Shown: positions 32,699-43,179 of the stretch, in pieces | How positions within the stretch are numbered: position 1 is the first letter of the stretch | Layout of the letters: each line of letters starts with the position of its first letter | Assembly: GCA_030690315.1 (NCBI GenBank) | Contig: JAUYGY010000025.1 | Coordinates: forward strand, 1 to 64,000 | Length of the DNA stretch: 64,000 nt | Origin: Aequorivita sp. | Lineage (GTDB): Bacteria; Bacteroidota; Bacteroidia; Flavobacteriales; Flavobacteriaceae | Direction: 5' to 3' | The notes under the pieces: generated by a model | The model's database searches: none | What the model was told of the DNA's origin: nothing | The model's input: only the letters and a program-made list of their open reading frames with translations | Translations under genes and position numbers: made by a program

Positions 32699-33922
32699 AT
32701 GAAAAAGATTTACACCAGTTATCTAGCAAACTTTCGGGGACTTTCCCGAGAGATCTGGCTATTGGCATTGGTGACCTTTATTAACCGGGCCGGGGCAATG
32801 GTTATTCCGTTTTTATCATTATACCTAATTAATGTTGAAGGGTTTACTTTACCGCAAGTTGGGTGGATTATGTCTTGCTTCGGCCTCGGTTCTTTAGTTG
32901 GAACATACATTGGTGGGCGATTGACAGATACTATTGGATTTTACAAAGTGATTTTGGCAAGTTTATTTTTAGGCGGGGTTGGGTTTATATTGCTTCAGTT
33001 TATAAATACATTTTATGGCTTTTGCATCGGAATCTTCTTATTAACTTTAATGGCAGACGCAGGACGGCCCGCAATTTTTGTAGCAGCAGACACATACAGC
33101 CGTCCCGAAAATACAACCCGCAGTATAACTTTAATACGTCTGGCTATCAATTTAGGATTCTCAGTGGGTCCACTGGTGGGAGGCTTGATTATTGCGCACA
33201 TTAATTACACCTCTCTTTTTTGGATTGATGGGTTAACCTGTATGATTGCATCGGGAGGAGTATTTATGCTATTGAAACCCAAAAAAACAAAAGAGAAAAG
33301 CATTGAGAAAAGCGTTGTAATAAAAGAAGGATTGCCTCCCTATCTAAACAAGTTGTTCGTGATATTTTTCCTGATTATGGTGGCATATAGTATTGCATTT
33401 GTTCAATATTTTTCAGTAATGCCAATATATTATGAAAAAGTACATTTCCTTTCGGAAGATATTATAGGCTGGCTTTTATTTATAAATGGAGCAACTATCG
33501 TCATTTTTGAAATGCCATTGATTGGTTGGTTAGACAGGAAAAAAGTATCAAAAACCATGGCCACCTTTTGGGGGATTTTCTTTTTGGGACTTAGTTTTTT
33601 GGTGTTAAATCTAACAAACTGGAGCGGGGTTTTGATCATCGCTATGCTACTGATGACTTTAGGTGAAATGATCGGTTTTCCATTTTCAAACGCGCTAGCA
33701 CTAGAAATGGCGCCCAAAGGAAGGAAAGGTAGCTATATGGGCCTGTATAGTATGAGTTTTAGCTTTGCCCATTTAATTGGACACAATGGAGGCATGAATA
33801 TGGTTAACCGTTTCGGTTATTTCAACACTTGGATGGTGTTCACAGTATTTCTTCTTTTTGTGGGGGGGCTAACAATTTGGCTTTATTTTCTTTTGAAAAA
33901 AGCTGAAATTAAAAATCTGTGA
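32699..33922 (+). CDS. MFS transporter (drug:H+ antiporter type)
   Basis: 407 aa, 12 predicted helices. The loop 2-3 motif is GTYIGGRLTDTIGFYKV and the equivalent in the second half is present (IFEMPLIGWLDRKKVSK). Efflux of drugs or other small molecules is likely, but the substrate cannot be read. Starts 22 bp after the terminator of the small ORF, so it needs its own promoter within or upstream of it. Convergent with the small membrane protein gene at 33926. Confidence 0.88.
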   Translation: MKKIYTSYLANFRGLSREIWLLALVTFINRAGAMVIPFLSLYLINVEGFTLPQVGWIMSCFGLGSLVGTYIGGRLTDTIGFYKVILASLFLGGVGFILLQFINTFYGFCIGIFLLTLMADAGRPAIFVAADTYSRPENTTRSITLIRLAINLGFSVGPLVGGLIIAHINYTSLFWIDGLTCMIASGGVFMLLKPKKTKEKSIEKSVVIKEGLPPYLNKLFVIFFLIMVAYSIAFVQYFSVMPIYYEKVHFLSEDIIGWLLFINGATIVIFEMPLIGWLDRKKVSKTMATFWGIFFLGLSFLVLNLTNWSGVLIIAMLLMTLGEMIGFPFSNALALEMAPKGRKGSYMGLYSMSFSFAHLIGHNGGMNMVNRFGYFNTWMVFTVFLLFVGGLTIWLYFLLKKAEIKNL

Positions 33923-33925
33923 TTT

Positions 33926-34129
33926 TTAGTTTTTAAAGCCCGAACTTTTATTGTTTCTTCTTTTTTTTCTAATAACTATAACAGCATCCAAACAGGAAAT
34001 CATAAGTGCAATTCCAGCAAATAGACAAATTACACGCACTGCGGAATCTCCAGGAAATTCCAAACCTGTAAATCCTAAAAGTGCCGAAACAATAGTAATA
34101 ATTAAGAAATGAATGGTATAATTTTTCAT
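33926..34129 (-). CDS. Small two-TM protein (DUF1328-like)
   Basis: 67 aa from the ATG at 34129; an upstream frame to 34213 is open but does not look like protein of this family. Two helices (about 5-20 and 30-50) with the GFTGLEF and a basic KKRRNNK tail resemble the DUF1328/YtjA class of tiny stress-linked membrane proteins. Tail-to-tail with the MFS gene. Confidence 0.55.
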   Translation of the reverse strand: MKNYTIHFLIITIVSALLGFTGLEFPGDSAVRVICLFAGIALMISCLDAVIVIRKKRRNNKSSGFKN

Positions 34130-34232
34130 AGTTAAGCTAGTTTTTGAAATAGTTAATTTACTAAAATAAGAGGAAGAAATTTGCATGAATCTTAAAACGA
34201 ATCCAATTGTCACATTTTTAACACAGCTGAAG

Positions 34233-34676
34233 CTATTTTAAAGGCTTTAAATCATTGTTTTTAACAACGTGTGAAAGTACAATCTGTGTCTTCGTTTCGC
34301 CATAGACAATGAGCTGGTCTATAAAAGTCTCCAAATGTTTTTGGTTTTTCAGTACTACTTCCATCACTATATTTTCGTTTCCGGTAATGCGGTAGCAGTT
34401 TAGAACCTCCTCATATGTTTTCACAATTTCTAGAAAAGGTTTTAACTTCCCCATAAAGGCACGCAGGGTTATTATAGCTTTAAACTGATATCCCGCCTCA
34501 AAGGGCGAAACTGACGTAAAATAACCATTTATAATTCCGGAATCCTCCATTTTTTTTATGCGCTCCGAAACTGCGGGAGAGCTAATACCAACCTGTCTGC
34601 CAATTTGTGTGTTTGGCTGTCGGGCATTTTTCTGAAGACAATTGAGTATTTTCCAATTTAAAGAATCTATGCTCAT
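34233..34676 (-). CDS. Lrp/AsnC family transcriptional regulator
   Basis: 147 aa. N-terminal HTH (LDSLNWKILNCLQ-type start, TQIGRQVGISSPAVSERIKKMEDSGIINGYF) and C-terminal RAM effector domain (FLEIVKTYEEVLNCYRITGNENIVMEV, TQIVLSHVVKNN). It responds to amino acids in known members. Divergent from the hypothetical gene at 34801, whose promoter it may control. Confidence 0.92.
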   Translation of the reverse strand: MSIDSLNWKILNCLQKNARQPNTQIGRQVGISSPAVSERIKKMEDSGIINGYFTSVSPFEAGYQFKAIITLRAFMGKLKPFLEIVKTYEEVLNCYRITGNENIVMEVVLKNQKHLETFIDQLIVYGETKTQIVLSHVVKNNDLKPLK

Positions 34677-34800
34677 ATTAAAGTTTAAAGCAAAATTAAC
34701 CTATTATTTAAAGCAAATATATTCATTTAGTTTAAAATCTATAGTGAGATAACGATTCTTGTTGTTAAATTTGGTATGCTTTAAAAAAAGAAAAAGAAAA

Positions 34801-35196
34801 ATGTCTGCCACATCTTTTGGAAACACTCACCACTCTGCCATATATAAGAAGGCCATGGAAATATTTACCCTATCAAGGCATATTTCCTTTTACCTAAGCC
34901 ACGATTTAGCCTATCTTCAAAGAAATGGGAAAGAAAATAAATACATATATTTTACCGGTGATATTGTACAGCAATCTGTTTCGTTGGCTCCACAGATACT
35001 GAAAGCTGAAAGCCAATTTTTTTCCGAAGAAAAACATAAATATGCAGCATCAGTTATGCGCCTTGCGAATTTGCTTTATAAAAATTGTGAACGTTTGGAG
35101 AAAGTTAGCAGCAACGGAAAAGATTTTCTTCCACTACTTCGAAAAGAAATCAAAAAGTTTAGAAAGCTTCAGTACACTTGGAGGATGACCCTTTAA
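34801..35196 (+). CDS. Helical protein of unknown function
   Basis: 131 aa from the ATG at 34801 (the 14 codons upstream are lysine-rich and not protein-like). Mostly alpha-helical, with repeated pattern YKKAMEIFTLSRHISFYLSHDLAYL and SVMRLANLLYKNCERLEKVS, which looks like a small four-helix bundle. Divergent from the Lrp regulator by 124 bp, so it may be its target. Not recognised. Confidence 0.55.
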   Translation: MSATSFGNTHHSAIYKKAMEIFTLSRHISFYLSHDLAYLQRNGKENKYIYFTGDIVQQSVSLAPQILKAESQFFSEEKHKYAASVMRLANLLYKNCERLEKVSSNGKDFLPLLRKEIKKFRKLQYTWRMTL

Positions 35197-35204
35197 ATTT
35201 TAAA

Positions 35205-35663
35205 CTAACGCAACAATCGCGGGTCAAAATCCATTTTATCAATCTCAATAATTTTGAGTTTTTTAAAATCTTTATGCGTCGGGTTAATTAATATATTATA
35301 TTCTTTTTGCAAAACTGCGGAAGGTACTTTTAGAGCCAAACTTTCCTGTTTTTTTAACCAATTGCCCCCGAACATTTGCAATTGGGTTACAGCTTCTTCC
35401 GAAGTCCACTTTGAATTAATAAAATCAATAGATTCAATGATTTTAATTGAGGTATCAGGAATTTCAACCTTTAAAAAAGAATAGTCCAAGGGAAGTTTTC
35501 CATAATCCACATGAACAATAATTTCTAGAAGGCATAAAGAAAGATGTTCTGAAAAGTAAATCATGGGATCACCAACTTTGTTCCACCTTCCGCCATACAA
35601 TCGGGCACCTTCACCTGATAAATCATTTACATACTTTGTTTTTGCAATTCTGAAGATATGCAC
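35205..35663 (-). CDS. RES-domain toxin (NAD+ phosphorylase/glycohydrolase type)
   Basis: 152 aa, the RES fold: an N-terminal YVNDLSGEGARLYGGRWNKVG (conserved R, G, R, N), YFSEHLSLCLLEIIVH with the catalytic Glu/Ser pair, then VKVPSAVL-like (LALKVPSAVL) and the ILINPTHKDFKK end. RES toxins degrade NAD+ and stop growth. The upstream gene, 2 bp away, is the DUF2384 antitoxin. Order antitoxin-toxin is usual. Convergent with the 34801 gene. Confidence 0.9.
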   Translation of the reverse strand: MHIFRIAKTKYVNDLSGEGARLYGGRWNKVGDPMIYFSEHLSLCLLEIIVHVDYGKLPLDYSFLKVEIPDTSIKIIESIDFINSKWTSEEAVTQLQMFGGNWLKKQESLALKVPSAVLQKEYNILINPTHKDFKKLKIIEIDKMDFDPRLLR

Positions 35664-35665
35664 AA

Positions 35666-36184
35666 TTACGAAGGAATTCCATGGGCGATGCGCCCTAAGG
35701 TATTTTTAACATATTGAATGCCAAACCTTGTATCTAAGAAATCTAATGGTTTTTGACCATTAAAAATATAGGGCGAAGAATGCAACCACGCCCTAAAGTT
35801 TTCCAGAGTATCAAAAACATCAATGCCTTCGGAAACAACTTCGGCAATTTCAAAAAGCTGTTCTGTACTGTAAACACTCAGAAGATCGTCATCACCTTTA
35901 CGCTGTAAAGTCCGTTGGGAAATATGCAAAAGCTCACTGAGCCTATCCATAGAAATATCCAGAACTTCACAAATGGAAAAAGCCACGCTTTTTGGCAAAC
36001 CCTTTCGGGTAATCGCAATAAGATCAATATCACTATTTACTACTTGACCAACTTGACCAACACCGCCCAAAACGCTGACAATTCTATCGAAAGGATTATC
36101 AAGCAGATAAAACACTTCGGGTTCTCTTACCAAATTTACATCAATATGGCTTTCTTGTTTTTTCAAAACAATGACATTTGTCAC
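35666..36184 (-). CDS. Xre/MbcA/ParS-type antitoxin (DUF2384)
   Basis: 172 aa. N-terminal region of about 75 residues (an HTH-like arm), then FSICEVLDISMDRLSELLHISQRTLQRKG (HTH) and the C-terminal toxin-binding domain AEVVSEGIDVFDTLENFRAWLHSSPYIFNGQKPLDFLDTRFG...LGRIAHGI, the Xre/MbcA/ParS signature. It blocks the RES toxin and probably represses the operon. icmF ends 36 bp upstream on the same strand, so read-through is possible. Confidence 0.92.
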   Translation of the reverse strand: MTNVIVLKKQESHIDVNLVREPEVFYLLDNPFDRIVSVLGGVGQVGQVVNSDIDLIAITRKGLPKSVAFSICEVLDISMDRLSELLHISQRTLQRKGDDDLLSVYSTEQLFEIAEVVSEGIDVFDTLENFRAWLHSSPYIFNGQKPLDFLDTRFGIQYVKNTLGRIAHGIPS

Positions 36185-36220
36185 AAATATATGTCTTTTT
36201 GTCGTTGCTTAAAAATTTTT

Positions 36221-39200
36221 TTACATATTTCTTCTATACTGCCCACCTACTTCAAACAATCCTTCCGTAATTTGACCTAAAGAGCAAACTTTAGTAGCTT
36301 CCATAAGTTGCTCGAACATATTTTCATTGTGAACAGCTGCTATTTTTATTTTTTCTATTGAAGCTTCTGCCTTGTCAGCAAACATTCTATGAAGGTTTTT
36401 TAAAGTTTCAATTTGCATCATTTTTTCTTCTTCCGTTGCACGAATTACCTCGGCAGGAAGAACAGTTGGTGAGCCTTTGCTACTTAAAAAAGTATTAACA
36501 CCAATAATTGGGAAATCTCCATTGTGTTTCAAAGTTTCATAATAAAGACTTTCTTCCTGTATTTTGCTTCGCTGGTACATTGTTTCCATAGCTCCCAAAA
36601 CTCCGCCCCGCTCAGTTATACTGTCGAATTCTTTTAAAACCGCCTCTTCAACAAGATCTGTTAATTCTTCAATAATGAAAGAACCTTGAATTGGGTTTTC
36701 ATTTTTAGCAAGACCCAACTCCTTATTTATAATTAATTGAATCGCCATAGCGCGACGAACGCTTTCTTCCGTAGGAGTAGTAATTGCTTCATCATAGGCA
36801 TTGGTGTGCAATGAATTGCAATTGTCATAAATAGCATACAACGCTTGAAGCGTAGTTCGAATATCGTTAAAATCTATTTCCTGTGCATGCAACGAGCGCC
36901 CTGAAGTTTGAATATGATATTTTAACATTTGTGCTCTTGAATTTGCTCCGTATTTTTCTTTTAGCGCTTTTGCCCATATTTTGCGAGCTACACGGCCAAT
37001 AACTGCATATTCCGGATCAATCCCATTGCTGAAGAAAAACGAAAGATTTGGTCCAAATTCGTTAATGTCCATGCCTCGGCTTAAGTAATATTCCACATAA
37101 GTGAACCCATTTGAAAGTGTAAATGCCAATTGGGTAATGGGGTTTGCCCCTGCTTCCGCGATATGGTACCCACTGATGGAAACCGAATAAAAGTTTCGAA
37201 CTTTTTTCTCAATAAAATATTCCTGCACATCGCCCATCAATCTAAGTGCAAATTCCGTTGAAAATATACACGTGTTCTGGGCTTGGTCTTCCTTCAAAAT
37301 ATCTGCCTGTACCGTACCGCGAACCTGTTGGAGCGTTTCATATTTAATTCTATTATAAACTTCAGCCTCCAAAAGTTGATCCCCGGTTACACCCAGAAGC
37401 ATCAAACCCAAACCGTTATTGCTTTCTGGAAGCTCGCCTTGATATTTGGGGCGCTCAACTCCCTTTTCTTTATAAATAGATGCAATTTTTTTTTCAACTT
37501 CATCCGTCATTCCATTTTCTGCAATATACTTTTCGCAATTCTGATCGATAGCCGCATTCATAAAAAATCCCAGCAACATGGGGGCGGGGCCATTTATGGT
37601 CATACTTACCGAAGTCATGGGATGACTCAAATCAAACCCAGAATACAGTTTTTTTGCATCGTCCAAACAACAGATGGAAACTCCGGCATTACCTATTTTC
37701 CCGTAAATATCTGGTCGGTGGTCGGGATCATTGCCATACAATGTTACACTATCAAAAGCAGTGGAAAGTCTTTTTGCTGGCAAACCCATACTCACATAAT
37801 GAAAACGACGGTTGGTGCGCTCGGGCCCACCTTCGCCAGCAAACATTCGCGCAGGATCTTCGCCAGTTCTTTTAAAAGGATAAAGACCTGAAGTATATGG
37901 AAATTCCCCGGGAACATTTTCTTGTAATGTCCACTTTAAAATATCACCCCAAGCCTGATATTTCGGAAGGGCTATTTTGGGAATTTGGGTGTGTGAAAGC
38001 GATTCGGTATGGGTTTCAATATTCAGTTCCTTTCCGCGGACTTTAAAACTATAAATTGGGTTTTTATATGTATTTAATTTGTTATCCCAACCTATGATGA
38101 TTTCCCAATTATATGGATCCAAATTAAGTTTTTCACGATCAAATTCAGCTAGCAACAATTTTAATAAATCTTTGTTTTTTTCTGAATTCATTATCGATTC
38201 TGAAACAATACCAGCTTTATCCAATTCGGGTTTATTACCTGAAACGGATTCCATTGCTTTGAAAATTCCATAAAGTCTTTGCGCAACCTCCGCTTGCTCC
38301 GCAGCTTTTTTGTCATAAGCTCTATTATTTTCAGCAATTTCTGAAAGATATCTGGTTCGTGCAGGTGGAATTACAAAAACTTTCTCTTCCATTTCATCTG
38401 AAACATGAAAATCGCTTTTTAAGTCAGCTTCGGTTTTTTCAGCAATTTTTTCCATTACTGCCTGGTACAGCTTATTCATACCGGGATCATTGAACTGCGA
38501 AGCGATCGTGCCATAAACAGGCAATTCATTTTGCGGTGTTTCCCAAAGTTGATGATTGCGAACGTATTGCTTTTTAACATCGCGGAGGGCATCTAATGAA
38601 CCACGTTTATCAAATTTATTTATTGCAACCAGATCAGCAAAATCGAGCATATCAATTTTTTCAAGTTGTGTAGCCGCACCGAATTCTGGAGTCATTACAT
38701 ATAGAGAGACATTACTGTGCTCAATAATTTCGGTATCGCTCTGTCCAATTCCCGAAGTTTCAAGAATTATCAAGTCATATTCAGCAGCTTTTAACACTTG
38801 GATAGCCTCTGAAACATACTTTGAAAGTGCCAAATTGCTTTGACGCGTAGCCAAGCTTCGCATATAAACCCTTGGAGAATTAATGGCATTCATGCGAATT
38901 CGATCTCCCAACAAAGCGCCCCCCGTTTTTCTTTTAGAAGGATCTACAGAAACAATACCTATGGTTTTTTTTGGAAAATCTATTAAAAATCTTCGCACCA
39001 ATTCATCTACCAACGATGACTTTCCGGCACCTCCCGTACCCGTGATGCCCAGAACGGGGGTTTTTATATTTTCATTTTTAACGTGTATTTTTTGAAGTGT
39101 TTCCTTTGCAATGTCAGGAAAATTTTCAGCCGATGAAATAATGCGGGCAATAGCGCCCATATCTTTTTTTTGTAATTTTGAAAATTCACCATTCAGCTTA

Positions 39201-39646
39201 TCTCCAATTGGAAAATCAGACTTTTCCACCAAGTCATTAATCATACCTTGTAATCCCAATTCGCGGCCATTATCTGGAGTATAAATTTTGGTAATTCCAT
39301 AATCCATCAATTCCTTAATTTCAGATGGAAGAATAACCCCGCCCCCACCGCCAAATATTTTGATGTGTCCCGCCCCTTTTTCCTGAAGCAAATCATACAT
39401 ATATTTAAAATATTCGTTGTGTCCCCCTTGGTAGGAAGTCAGGGCAATTGCATTAGCATCTTCTTGAATGGCAGTATTGACAACCTCTTCCACACTACGG
39501 TCGTGGCCAAGATGGATAACTTCTACCCCTGTAGATTGTATAATGCGTCGCATTATGTTTATTGCTGCATCGTGCCCATCAAAAAGTGAAGCGGCAGTAA
39601 CAATACGAACTTTATATTTTGGTTTATAAGGAGTTATCTGTTGCAT
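36221..39646 (-). CDS. icmF: Fused isobutyryl-CoA mutase (B12-binding, G-protein chaperone, mutase)
   Basis: 1141 aa in the IcmF order. B12-binding domain about 10-145 with DGHDAA at 23-28 (the His ligates cobalt). MeaB-like GTPase about 195-420 with P-loop GTGGAGKSS at 203-211, ETSGIGQSD and the NKFDKRG guanine motif. TIM-barrel mutase from about 560 to the end, with substrate and B12 contacts ([36 protein letters not shown] block). It interconverts isobutyryl- and n-butyryl-CoA or similar acyl-CoAs and repairs its own cofactor. Monocistronic, with the RES/Xre pair directly downstream. Confidence 0.95.
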   Translation of the reverse strand: MQQITPYKPKYKVRIVTAASLFDGHDAAINIMRRIIQSTGVEVIHLGHDRSVEEVVNTAIQEDANAIALTSYQGGHNEYFKYMYDLLQEKGAGHIKIFGGGGGVILPSEIKELMDYGITKIYTPDNGRELGLQGMINDLVEKSDFPIGDKLNGEFSKLQKKDMGAIARIISSAENFPDIAKETLQKIHVKNENIKTPVLGITGTGGAGKSSLVDELVRRFLIDFPKKTIGIVSVDPSKRKTGGALLGDRIRMNAINSPRVYMRSLATRQSNLALSKYVSEAIQVLKAAEYDLIILETSGIGQSDTEIIEHSNVSLYVMTPEFGAATQLEKIDMLDFADLVAINKFDKRGSLDALRDVKKQYVRNHQLWETPQNELPVYGTIASQFNDPGMNKLYQAVMEKIAEKTEADLKSDFHVSDEMEEKVFVIPPARTRYLSEIAENNRAYDKKAAEQAEVAQRLYGIFKAMESVSGNKPELDKAGIVSESIMNSEKNKDLLKLLLAEFDREKLNLDPYNWEIIIGWDNKLNTYKNPIYSFKVRGKELNIETHTESLSHTQIPKIALPKYQAWGDILKWTLQENVPGEFPYTSGLYPFKRTGEDPARMFAGEGGPERTNRRFHYVSMGLPAKRLSTAFDSVTLYGNDPDHRPDIYGKIGNAGVSICCLDDAKKLYSGFDLSHPMTSVSMTINGPAPMLLGFFMNAAIDQNCEKYIAENGMTDEVEKKIASIYKEKGVERPKYQGELPESNNGLGLMLLGVTGDQLLEAEVYNRIKYETLQQVRGTVQADILKEDQAQNTCIFSTEFALRLMGDVQEYFIEKKVRNFYSVSISGYHIAEAGANPITQLAFTLSNGFTYVEYYLSRGMDINEFGPNLSFFFSNGIDPEYAVIGRVARKIWAKALKEKYGANSRAQMLKYHIQTSGRSLHAQEIDFNDIRTTLQALYAIYDNCNSLHTNAYDEAITTPTEESVRRAMAIQLIINKELGLAKNENPIQGSFIIEELTDLVEEAVLKEFDSITERGGVLGAMETMYQRSKIQEESLYYETLKHNGDFPIIGVNTFLSSKGSPTVLPAEVIRATEEEKMMQIETLKNLHRMFADKAEASIEKIKIAAVHNENMFEQLMEATKVCSLGQITEGLFEVGGQYRRNM

Positions 39647-39744
39647 AGTATATTTTAAATAATAATTTTAAGAGCAAATTTACTTAAATCGTAACGAAAA
39701 TGATACTTTGGAGTAATAATCCTATCATAAAAAAAACAAAAAAA

Positions 39745-39775
39745 TTTGCTTTATTTCAATATTTTTGTATCTTGC
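39745..39775 (+). promoter_or_regulatory. Promoter of the T9SS cargo gene
   Basis: TTTG at 39745-39748, 19-bp spacer, then TATCTTGC at 39768-39775, close to TAnnTTTG. The ATG follows 34 bp later. Divergent icmF starts at 39646. Confidence 0.55.
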
Positions 39776-39809
39776 AGCATCAATATTAAACAATTAAAAA
39801 TTTAACATT

Positions 39810-40712
39810 ATGAAAAAAATTTACTTATTAGCCCTTACTTTAGGAGCTTTTGCATTTTCTGCCAATGCGCAGATAATTAACGACGACATAGAGAGCTATA
39901 GTTTAGGCCCTCTTTTTGAAGCACATTGGTCAAGTTGGGCTGGATCACCAGGTCCAGATAACGCAGTTGTTACTGATGCATTTGCAAATTCTGGAAGTCA
40001 ATCAGTTTTTATTGGAGGTGACGGTGTTCAAGATGCTCTTTTGCTTCTAGGAAATCAAACATCAGGTGAATATGATTTGACATTTTTTATGTACATTCCT
40101 TCTGATAAAACAGGTTACATTAACTTTCAAGGTGAAACTGAAGGTGGAGGTGCTGGAAATGGTGGAGCCGGTGTATTTAATTCAGGAAATATTACTTTTA
40201 ACTTAGATGGCTTATCTCCTGGAGTTGTTGAGGACATCGATGCTGATGGTACCGTTAATAATACCTACTCTTACCCACAAAATTTCTGGTTTGAAGTGAA
40301 GTTTGAGTTTGACCTTGCTGGTCCAACTTACACACTTTCTATTGATGGCGTAGCTGGTAATCCAGTTATCTTTGGTGCAGATGCTACTGTTGGAGGAATA
40401 GACTTTTTCTCAATTGACGCAAACAACGAATATTACGTTGATGATGTATTATTTACTGATGGTGCAAGTACTCAAGATTTCTCTGCAGATTCATTTAGAG
40501 TATATCCAAACCCAGTAAAAGACATATTAAACATCAGCACTAAAACTGCTGTTGATAATGTTACTGTTTATGACATTTTGGGTAAAACAGTTCTTACATC
40601 TAATCCAGATGTAATTTCTCCTAAAATTGATATGAGCGGACTTGCTTCTGGAGCTTACTTAGTTCAAGTAACTATCGGTAACGCTTCAAAAACAGTTAAA
40701 GTTCTTAAATAA
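39810..40712 (+). CDS. T9SS-secreted protein with type A C-terminal sorting domain
   Basis: 300 aa. Signal peptide 1-20 (FSANAQ). Central jelly-roll/LamG-like domain (about 25-220) rich in Gly/Asn/Asp, then a C-terminal sorting domain (about 228-300): DSFRVYPNPVKDILNIST, VTVYDILGKTVLT, IDMSGLASGAYLVQV, ASKTVKVLK. This type A CTD directs export by the type IX system and attachment to the cell surface. The cargo domain probably binds a carbohydrate; that is inference. A promoter lies at 39745 and a terminator follows. Confidence 0.85.
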   Translation: MKKIYLLALTLGAFAFSANAQIINDDIESYSLGPLFEAHWSSWAGSPGPDNAVVTDAFANSGSQSVFIGGDGVQDALLLLGNQTSGEYDLTFFMYIPSDKTGYINFQGETEGGGAGNGGAGVFNSGNITFNLDGLSPGVVEDIDADGTVNNTYSYPQNFWFEVKFEFDLAGPTYTLSIDGVAGNPVIFGADATVGGIDFFSIDANNEYYVDDVLFTDGASTQDFSADSFRVYPNPVKDILNISTKTAVDNVTVYDILGKTVLTSNPDVISPKIDMSGLASGAYLVQVTIGNASKTVKVLK

Positions 40713-40734
40713 GACTTTTTAAAGTTTTTAACAA

Positions 40735-40767
40735 AAGACCCTTCAATACTGGAGGGTCTTTTTTTAT
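40735..40767 (+). terminator. Terminator of the T9SS cargo gene
   Basis: AAGACCCT (40735-40742) / AGGGTCTT (40753-40760) stem with a 10-base loop and a following T-run. Confidence 0.85.
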
Positions 40768-40793
40768 CTTTGAAATTATAAAATTTTAAAACT

Positions 40794-41507
40794 ATGTTAC
40801 TTAAAAAAATATTTCTTTTCTGCTCGGTGTTTATTGTGATTTCCTGCGCCGAATTACAGCAGGTAGTTAACACACTTCCCAATCAAACTGGTATTGGAAT
40901 GGATCCAGCTATGATTGGAAATGGGCTGCGCCAGGCATTGGACTTTGGAATAGAAAAGCAAGTAACAAAGCTTACCCAAACAGATGGTTTTTATAAAAAC
41001 CAATTAGTAAAGATTTTATTACCACAGGAATTACAAAAAGTAGATCAAACCTTAAGAGATATTGGATTAGGAAGCCTAGCAGACGAAGGTATAAAAGCAT
41101 TAAACCGAGCCGCTGAAGATGCCGTAAAAGAGGCTACACCCATATTTGTTGGTGCAGTAAAACAAATTACTTTCACTGACGCCAAAAATATTCTTTTAGG
41201 ACCAGATAATGCAGCCACAAATTATTTGGAACAACGCACCAATACTGCACTGTATTCAAAATTTAATCCTGTTATTAAAAAATCATTTTCAAAAGTAGGT
41301 GCAGACCAAATATGGAGTAACATTATTAATAAATACAACGCTGTTCCTTTTGTAACTAAAGTAAATCCAGATCTTACAGATTATGTTACCAATGAAGCGC
41401 TAGATGGTGTCTATAAAATGATTAGCGTCGAGGAAAAAAACATTCGTAACAATATTTCCGCACGCACAACCAGTTTGTTAAAGCAGGTTTTTGCTATACA
41501 GGATTAA
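40794..41507 (+). CDS. DUF4197 lipoprotein
   Basis: 237 aa. Lipobox IVISC (Cys about 18). DUF4197 blocks: GLRQALDFGIEKQVTKL, KILLPQELQKVDQTLRDIGLG, ALNRAAEDAVKEATPIFVGAV, FTDAKNILLGPDNAATNYLEQRT, and the final DGVYKMISVEEKNIRNN. All-helical, of unknown function. Separate transcript from the T9SS gene. Confidence 0.9.
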   Translation: MLLKKIFLFCSVFIVISCAELQQVVNTLPNQTGIGMDPAMIGNGLRQALDFGIEKQVTKLTQTDGFYKNQLVKILLPQELQKVDQTLRDIGLGSLADEGIKALNRAAEDAVKEATPIFVGAVKQITFTDAKNILLGPDNAATNYLEQRTNTALYSKFNPVIKKSFSKVGADQIWSNIINKYNAVPFVTKVNPDLTDYVTNEALDGVYKMISVEEKNIRNNISARTTSLLKQVFAIQD

Positions 41508-41565
41508 CCAAATTAATCCCTAAAATTAAGTATCTCGCTTTGTAGCATGTCAATGAATAACATTA

Positions 41566-42345
41566 TTATGCCTTATGAAAAGTTTTAAAATATTTAATTC
41601 CTTGTATTAAACGCGAGCCGTACCAACTAAAATATTCCCCATCTACCAATTTAATTTCAGCTTCAAAAATGTCATTCATTTTTATAGCATCTTTATTTTT
41701 AAAAGGATAGGGTTCCGTTGAAAGAAATATTAAATCAGCTTTTTTAAATTCTTTATCCCCTATTTCGGGATAGCGGGATAATTCGGCATCAATTACATTG
41801 ATAAATTTATTTTCGTGAAGAAGCGCATCTATAAAAGTTTTCTTACCCACAGCCATATAAGGATCTTTCCAAATTAAGTAAAGTACTTTTCTAGTTTTTG
41901 AGTCTTGAACAATTTTGCGTAAATCAGAGAGCTCTATTTCAATTTTAGTTATAATTTCGGCAGCATTTTCGGATGATTGAAAAATTTCTCCCAGTTGCCC
42001 AATCATCCAAAAACACTCTGGAATTGCATTAATATCACTAACCCAAACAGGAGCAATTTTTTCAAGCTGCAACACCATGTCTTCCGTATTTTCTTCCTTA
42101 TTGCAAATAATAATATCTGGAAAAAGTGATTTTATTTTTTTATAATTCACTTTTTTTGTACCCCCTACAATTACCTTTTCACTTCTTAAATTTGATGGGT
42201 GGACGCAAAATTTTGTAATTCCCACCAAGGAATTGCGCAGGCCAAGATCTACCAACAATTCAGTTTGGGACGGAACAAGCGATATTATTCTTGAAGGAGT
42301 TTTTTGAAGAAATACTTTTCTATTTAATTGATCAACGAATTCCAT
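41566..42345 (-). CDS. Leaderless BtuF/helical-backbone metal-receptor-like protein
   Basis: 259 aa from the ATG at 42345. Periplasmic-binding fold of the helical-backbone (class III) type: [42 protein letters not shown], a long central helix, and [19 protein letters not shown]. BtuF-type proteins bind cobalamin; here no signal peptide or lipobox exists, so it would stay in the cytoplasm. It overlaps pyrF by 14 bp. It may bind B12 or another cofactor inside the cell; that is speculative but fits a genome with B12-dependent IcmF. Confidence 0.75.
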   Translation of the reverse strand: MEFVDQLNRKVFLQKTPSRIISLVPSQTELLVDLGLRNSLVGITKFCVHPSNLRSEKVIVGGTKKVNYKKIKSLFPDIIICNKEENTEDMVLQLEKIAPVWVSDINAIPECFWMIGQLGEIFQSSENAAEIITKIEIELSDLRKIVQDSKTRKVLYLIWKDPYMAVGKKTFIDALLHENKFINVIDAELSRYPEIGDKEFKKADLIFLSTEPYPFKNKDAIKMNDIFEAEIKLVDGEYFSWYGSRLIQGIKYFKTFHKA

Positions 42346-43153
42346 CAATTATAGTATTCATTTCTTGCTGGATTTTTTTAGACTCTTCCGCGGCCGCTTT
42401 TGCGAAATCGATGCCGTTTGAGGCATAAATTATTCCTCGGGAAGAATTTATTAGCAGGCCAATATTTTTAGTGATGCCATATTTACAGACCTCTTGAAGG
42501 CTCCCACCCTGTGCGCCAATTCCGGGAACAAGCAAAAAACTTTGTGGAACAATCTTCCTGATTTCTTCAAAATATTCCGCTTTTGTGGCACCCACAACAT
42601 ACATCAAGTTTTCACTATCTTTCCAATCTTTTGAAGTTTTCAGCACTTGTTTGTACAGTTCTTCATCGCCAATTTTTTTGGTTTGAAAATCAAAAGCGCC
42701 TTCATTTGAAGTTAATGCCAAAAGAATAGTGTGCTTATCTTTAAAGACGAGAAAAGGTTCTACTGAATCCTTGCCCATATATGGGGCCACTGTAACAGCA
42801 TCAAAACCTAAATCTTCAAAAAATGCTTTGGCATAGCGGGAAGAGGTGTTGCCAATATCGCCGCGTTTTGCATCGGCAATTGTAAAAATCTCGGGATAGT
42901 TTTCGTTTAAATAATTTATGGTTTTCTCCAGAGATTGCCAGCCCTTTAATCCATAAGCTTCATAAAAAGCGGTATTTGGTTTATAGGCCACAGTGTACTG
43001 ATGGGTTGCATCAATAATGGCTTTGTTGAAGGAAAATATTGGGTCTTCTTCTTTTAAAAGAAATTCAGGGATTTTATCAAGGTCAACATCAAGACCAACG
43101 CAAAGAAAGGACTTCTTCCTTTTTATTTCTGAAATTAGATTTTCTGTGGTCAT
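42332..43153 (-). CDS. pyrF: Orotidine 5'-phosphate decarboxylase
   Basis: 273 aa, the longer (type 2) Pyr[15 protein letters not shown] near the start, [22 protein letters not shown] (catalytic D-K-D cluster; about 90-112), [11 protein letters not shown], and [14 protein letters not shown]. Last step of UMP synthesis. prfA lies 26 bp upstream; the BtuF-like gene overlaps its end. All three are probably co-transcribed. Confidence 0.95.
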   Translation of the reverse strand: MTTENLISEIKRKKSFLCVGLDVDLDKIPEFLLKEEDPIFSFNKAIIDATHQYTVAYKPNTAFYEAYGLKGWQSLEKTINYLNENYPEIFTIADAKRGDIGNTSSRYAKAFFEDLGFDAVTVAPYMGKDSVEPFLVFKDKHTILLALTSNEGAFDFQTKKIGDEELYKQVLKTSKDWKDSENLMYVVGATKAEYFEEIRKIVPQSFLLVPGIGAQGGSLQEVCKYGITKNIGLLINSSRGIIYASNGIDFAKAAAEESKKIQQEMNTIIDGIR

Positions 43154-43179
43154 ACTTTATATTTCAGAAGATTGTTTCT

